A model generated the notes under the pieces. That model was not told the origin of the DNA, did not search any database, and was given only the letters and a program-made list of their open reading frames with translations. DNA of 7,973 bases from Candidatus Equinaster intestinalis. GTDB taxonomy: Bacteria; Bacillota_A; Clostridia; Oscillospirales; Acutalibacteraceae. Location: NCBI GenBank assembly GCA_018065375.1, contig JAGHTJ010000107.1, positions 1 to 7,973 on the forward strand, read 5' to 3'. This document shows positions 5,759 to 7,973 of the stretch, piece after piece. A program made the translations under genes and the position numbers. Within the stretch, counting starts at the first letter, position 1; every line of letters begins with the position of its first letter.

Positions 5759-7150
5759 ATGAAAAAATTTGCAGCAATTTTTCTCGCAGTTTGCCTTTTG
5801 GTTGTAGTTATACCTATGTATGCAAGCGCTGAAACAAGCGGCACAACGGGCGAATGCGAATGGTCTCTCGATGGCACAAAACTTACCATTTCGGGTAACG
5901 GTGCCTGCGCAGATTACGAAACGGTAAAGGTAAGCGAAAAGAATGTTACCACCGCTCCCTGGGGCTCGGATATTACCGAACTTATTATAGAAGACGGTGT
6001 AACCTATCTCGGTAACTTCTCATTTATCGGTTGCTCCGGTCTTACAAAGGTAGTTTTGCCCGATAGCATCGAAACTGTCGGTACATATCTCTTCCAGGAA
6101 TGCACCAATCTTTCTGATGTTACACTTTCGGCAAACCTCAAAATGATAAGCAACTGTATGTTCTATAAATGTGCCGCTCTTAAAAGCCTCACAATTCCGA
6201 ACAAGGTTGAAACCTTCGGCTTTGCGGTTTTCTATCAGTCGGGTCTTGAAAGCATTACCTTCCCGGATAGTGTAAAATCAATCGGAAGTTCTGTTTTCTA
6301 CAACTGCGGATCACTTAAAACCGTAACATTCGGTAAGAATATGCAAACTATCGCAGACGTTGCTTTCGGCGACTGTACTGCACTCGAAAGCATTGTTATT
6401 CCCGATAGTGTAACCGATTTGGGCACGAGCGCATTTATCAGATGTACCGGTCTTAAAAATGTTGTTTTAGGCCACGGTGTTGAGATAATAAATATGATGA
6501 CCTTCTCGGGTTGCAGCAACCTCGAATCAGTAACAATTCCGGGCGAAGCATACTATGTTGATATGCAGGCTTTCCAGGACTGTGATTCACTTACCGATGT
6601 ATATTACGGCGGCGAAGAGGGCGACATTTATATTGATATTCAAAATGAGCCACTCGAAAGGGCAAGCTGGCATTATAACAGTTATCCCGAACCGGTTTCG
6701 GAGGGCTATAAGGTAAGCGGAACTGTAACCGCGGATAAGAATACACATACAGACGAGATTACTACTGTATCCCTTTTTGTGGGCGGTGAGGCCGATCCGG
6801 TTGCTACAACCAAGGCTGATGGCACAGGCGCTTATGCTTTTGAAAATGTAGCTCCCGGTGAATACTTGTTGGTATTCCAAAGACCTTACCATGCTTTCAG
6901 AGAGATGAGCATTGAGGTAACAGATTCCGATATTTCTCAAGATGCAGAATTGGCACTTTTAGGCGATGCCAACTTTGACGGCAAGGTTAATAAAAAAGAT
7001 TTGGCAATTGCAAGAGACAATATCGGCGAAAAATATGAAGAGAGTAATTATTTGCTTTCAATTTTAGATACAGATCAAGATTTTGATTTCGATAGCGATG
7101 ATATAACACTAATCAAAAATCATATCATCAGAACCGCGCCTTTATATTAA
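5759..7150 (+). CDS. Secreted BspA-like leucine-rich repeat protein with C-terminal dockerin
   Basis: The 463-residue protein begins with a signal peptide (basic MKK, hydrophobic core, likely cleavage after ASA at 22-24). Residues about 75-285 form nine LRR_5/BspA-type repeats of the form AF-x-x-C-x-x-L with a 23-residue period; the repeat phenylalanines are at 89, 112, 135, 158, 180, 203, 226, 249 and 272, and repeat four is one residue short and lacks its cysteine. A carboxypeptidase-regulatory/Cna-B-like beta-sandwich follows (about 317-398; DGTGAYAFENVAPGEYLL). The end is a dockerin with two calcium loops: D403, N405, D407, N411, D414 and D437, D439, D441, D445, D448. Dockerins bind cohesins on scaffoldins, and BspA-like repeats often act in adhesion or surface binding, so an extracellular cohesin-tethered binding protein is inferred. 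No catalytic domain, LPXTG motif or C-terminal membrane anchor is present. It has its own promoter and interrupts the usual rplA-rplJ neighbourhood. The true ligand is unknown. Confidence 0.92.
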   Translation: MKKFAAIFLAVCLLVVVIPMYASAETSGTTGECEWSLDGTKLTISGNGACADYETVKVSEKNVTTAPWGSDITELIIEDGVTYLGNFSFIGCSGLTKVVLPDSIETVGTYLFQECTNLSDVTLSANLKMISNCMFYKCAALKSLTIPNKVETFGFAVFYQSGLESITFPDSVKSIGSSVFYNCGSLKTVTFGKNMQTIADVAFGDCTALESIVIPDSVTDLGTSAFIRCTGLKNVVLGHGVEIINMMTFSGCSNLESVTIPGEAYYVDMQAFQDCDSLTDVYYGGEEGDIYIDIQNEPLERASWHYNSYPEPVSEGYKVSGTVTADKNTHTDEITTVSLFVGGEADPVATTKADGTGAYAFENVAPGEYLLVFQRPYHAFREMSIEVTDSDISQDAELALLGDANFDGKVNKKDLAIARDNIGEKYEESNYLLSILDTDQDFDFDSDDITLIKNHIIRTAPLY

Positions 7151-7168
7151 GAAAATTTATAAAAACTA

Positions 7169-7197
7169 TTGACAAAACGAAAGTTTTGTGATACTAT
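7169..7197 (+). promoter_or_regulatory. Sigma-A promoter of rplJ-rplL with an inverted repeat in its spacer
   Basis: Consensus TTGACA (7169-7174) and TACTAT (7192-7197) are 17 bases apart, with TG at 7189-7190 giving an extended -10. Transcription should start near 7203. A perfect inverted repeat, ACAAAAC (7172-7178) and GTTTTGT (7183-7189) around GAAA, fills almost the whole spacer. The promoter starts only 18 bases after the stop codon of the LRR gene. Confidence 0.88.
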
Positions 7198-7202
7198 TTT
7201 TC

Positions 7203-7334
7203 TGTTGATTCCAAAGACAGTAGGTGCTTTGCGTAAAGATTTTATCTGCCTACCGAGGATGCACACTTAAAGAAAGTTTTAATCTAAACTCTATTTTAGT
7301 GCCTGTCCGCTTTGGATCAGGCACTTATTTTTTT
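7203..7334 (+). ncRNA. L10 leader (cis-regulatory attenuator of rplJL)
   Basis: The leader matches the Firmicutes L10 leader, whose CCAAAGACAG...CCTACCGAGG core binds the L10(L12)4 complex. GTAGG (7220-7224) pairs with CCTAC (7249-7253); the flanking AAAGACA and CGAGGA stretches resemble the kink-turn part of the site. CCAAAG (7211-7216) and ACAG (7217-7220) can instead pair with CTTTGG (7310-7315) and CTGT (7303-7306), which would destroy the downstream terminator stem. Known biology: excess L10 complex bound to the leader favours termination and lowers rplJL expression. The alternative pairings are seen directly; the binding is inferred from the family. Confidence 0.9.
7298..7334 (+). terminator. 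Intrinsic terminator (attenuator) of the L10 leader
   Basis: AGTGCCTG (7298-7305) pairs with CAGGCACT (7318-7325). It is extended by TCC (7306-7308) with GGA (7314-7316) past one unpaired T, and followed by a T-rich tract to 7334. It lies just before the rplJ Shine-Dalgarno site and acts as the off state of the leader switch. Confidence 0.9.
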
Positions 7335-7354
7335 CACATTCGGAGGTGAAAACA

Positions 7355-7858
7355 TTGCCAAACGCAATAGTATTGGAAGAAAAGCAAAAAGCAGTTGCAG
7401 AGCTTAAAGAGGCTATTGAAAATTCCGTTGCAGGTGTAATTGTTGACTATAAGGGTATTTCGGTTGCTGATGATACAAAGCTTCGTAAAGAGCTTCGTGA
7501 AGCAGGCGTACAGTACAAGGTAGTTAAGAACACCTTACTCGGAAGAGCTATCGAGGGCAGCGACCTTGAGGGTATGAAGGAAGTACTCGAAGGAACCACC
7601 GCAATTGCCATTTCCAAGGAGGACCACGTAGCAGCAGCTCGTATCCTTTCAAAATTTGCAGACGACCACGAGAATTTCACCGTTAAAACCGGTTATCTTG
7701 ACGGTAAGGTTATTGACCTTGAAACAATCAAGTCTCTTGCAAAGCTTCCGACCAGAGAGGTTCTTCTCGCAACAGTTGTCGGAGCATTCCAGGCACCTAT
7801 CGCAGCATTTGCACGTGCCGTACAGGCTATCGTTGATAAAGACGGTTCAGCCGAATAA
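7355..7858 (+). CDS. rplJ: 50S ribosomal protein L10
   Basis: L10 is the base of the ribosomal stalk: its N-terminal domain binds 23S rRNA beside L11 and its C-terminal helix carries the L7/L12 dimers. The 167-residue product has normal length and motifs, such as GVIVDYKGISV near 27-37, VVKNTLLGRAI near 56-66 and a long C-terminal helix (TVVGAFQAPIAAFARAVQAIV). The start is a TTG at 7355, giving MPNAIVLEEKQ, which fits the family and lies 6 bases after GGAGGTG (7342-7348). The in-frame GTG at 7346 would overlap the Shine-Dalgarno site itself and adds three unconserved residues. It is under control of the L10 leader directly upstream and is followed by rplL 33 bases later. Confidence 0.96.
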   Translation: MPNAIVLEEKQKAVAELKEAIENSVAGVIVDYKGISVADDTKLRKELREAGVQYKVVKNTLLGRAIEGSDLEGMKEVLEGTTAIAISKEDHVAAARILSKFADDHENFTVKTGYLDGKVIDLETIKSLAKLPTREVLLATVVGAFQAPIAAFARAVQAIVDKDGSAE

Positions 7859-7891
7859 TTAAAATCAAACAAATTATTGGAGGAAATTAAA

Positions 7892-7973
7892 ATGTCAGAA
7901 AAAGTTACAGCTATCGTTGAAGAGCTTAAGGCTCTTACCGTACTTGAGCTTTCAGAGCTCGTAAAAGCAGTTG
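7892..7973 (+). CDS. rplL: 50S ribosomal protein L7/L12, 5' end only
   Basis: The first 27 codons of rplL are present; the window cuts the rest. The visible product begins MSEKVTAIVEELKALTVLEL and continues SELVKAV, the N-terminal dimerisation domain that binds the C-terminal helix of L10. GGAGG (7879-7883) lies 8 bases before the ATG. No terminator is seen between rplJ and rplL, so both are read from the rplJ promoter. The usual fourfold excess of L12 over L10 is set by translation. Confidence 0.95.
   Translation, partial: MSEKVTAIVEELKALTVLELSELVKAV

Noticed and set aside
5721..5762. A 13-codon mini-ORF whose TGA overlaps the start of the LRR gene as ATGA
   Set aside because: Its ATG lies at or before the expected transcription start and has no ribosome-binding site; the overlap is probably chance.
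5965..6610. 69-base periodicity in the LRR gene considered as a DNA repeat array
   Set aside because: It reflects the 23-residue protein repeat; the DNA of the units is too divergent to be a CRISPR or recent tandem duplication.

Overview
The window looks like a low-to-mid GC Gram-positive chromosome, most likely an anaerobic gut or rumen Clostridia member of the Oscillospiraceae/Ruminococcaceae type. The reasons are strong purine-rich Shine-Dalgarno sites, a four-cysteine L33, an L10 leader attenuator of Firmicutes type, WalJ next to RlmH, and a secreted BspA-like leucine-rich repeat protein ending in a dockerin. The species cannot be named from the sequence alone. All genes lie on the plus strand.

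Region 1 (1-2675) is a cell-wall/RNA-modification block: murA (UDP-GlcNAc enolpyruvyl transferase), a hairpin terminator, walJ (metallo-beta-lactamase-fold exonuclease family) and rlmH (23S rRNA methyltransferase), the last two overlapping by 4 bases. Region 2 (2703-5675) is a transcription/translation operon with a near-consensus extended -10 promoter, a roughly 190-base leader, rpmG (too short for usual ORF cut-offs), secE, nusG, rplK and rplA, closed by a strong 14-bp terminator. Region 3 (5688-7150) is a separately promoted gene for a secreted nine-repeat LRR protein with a beta-sandwich domain and a dockerin, sitting between rplA and rplJ. Region 4 (7169-7973) is the start of the rplJ-rplL operon with its own promoter, an L10 leader with a terminator/antiterminator switch, rplJ starting at TTG, and the first 27 codons of rplL.

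Most of the window is standard housekeeping. The unusual points are: (a) a SecE whose usual C-terminal domain is fused in frame to an N-terminal region of about 160 residues with four predicted membrane segments; (b) two separate leader elements, before rplK and before rplA, that resemble the L1-binding region of 23S rRNA and suggest repeated feedback control by L1; (c) a surface/secreted LRR-dockerin gene dividing the normally compact rplKA-rplJL cluster, with no clear terminator of its own, so its transcripts would run into the L10 attenuator; and (d) a perfect inverted repeat filling the spacer of the rplJ promoter. No CRISPR array, tRNA, rRNA, insertion sequence or phage gene was seen.
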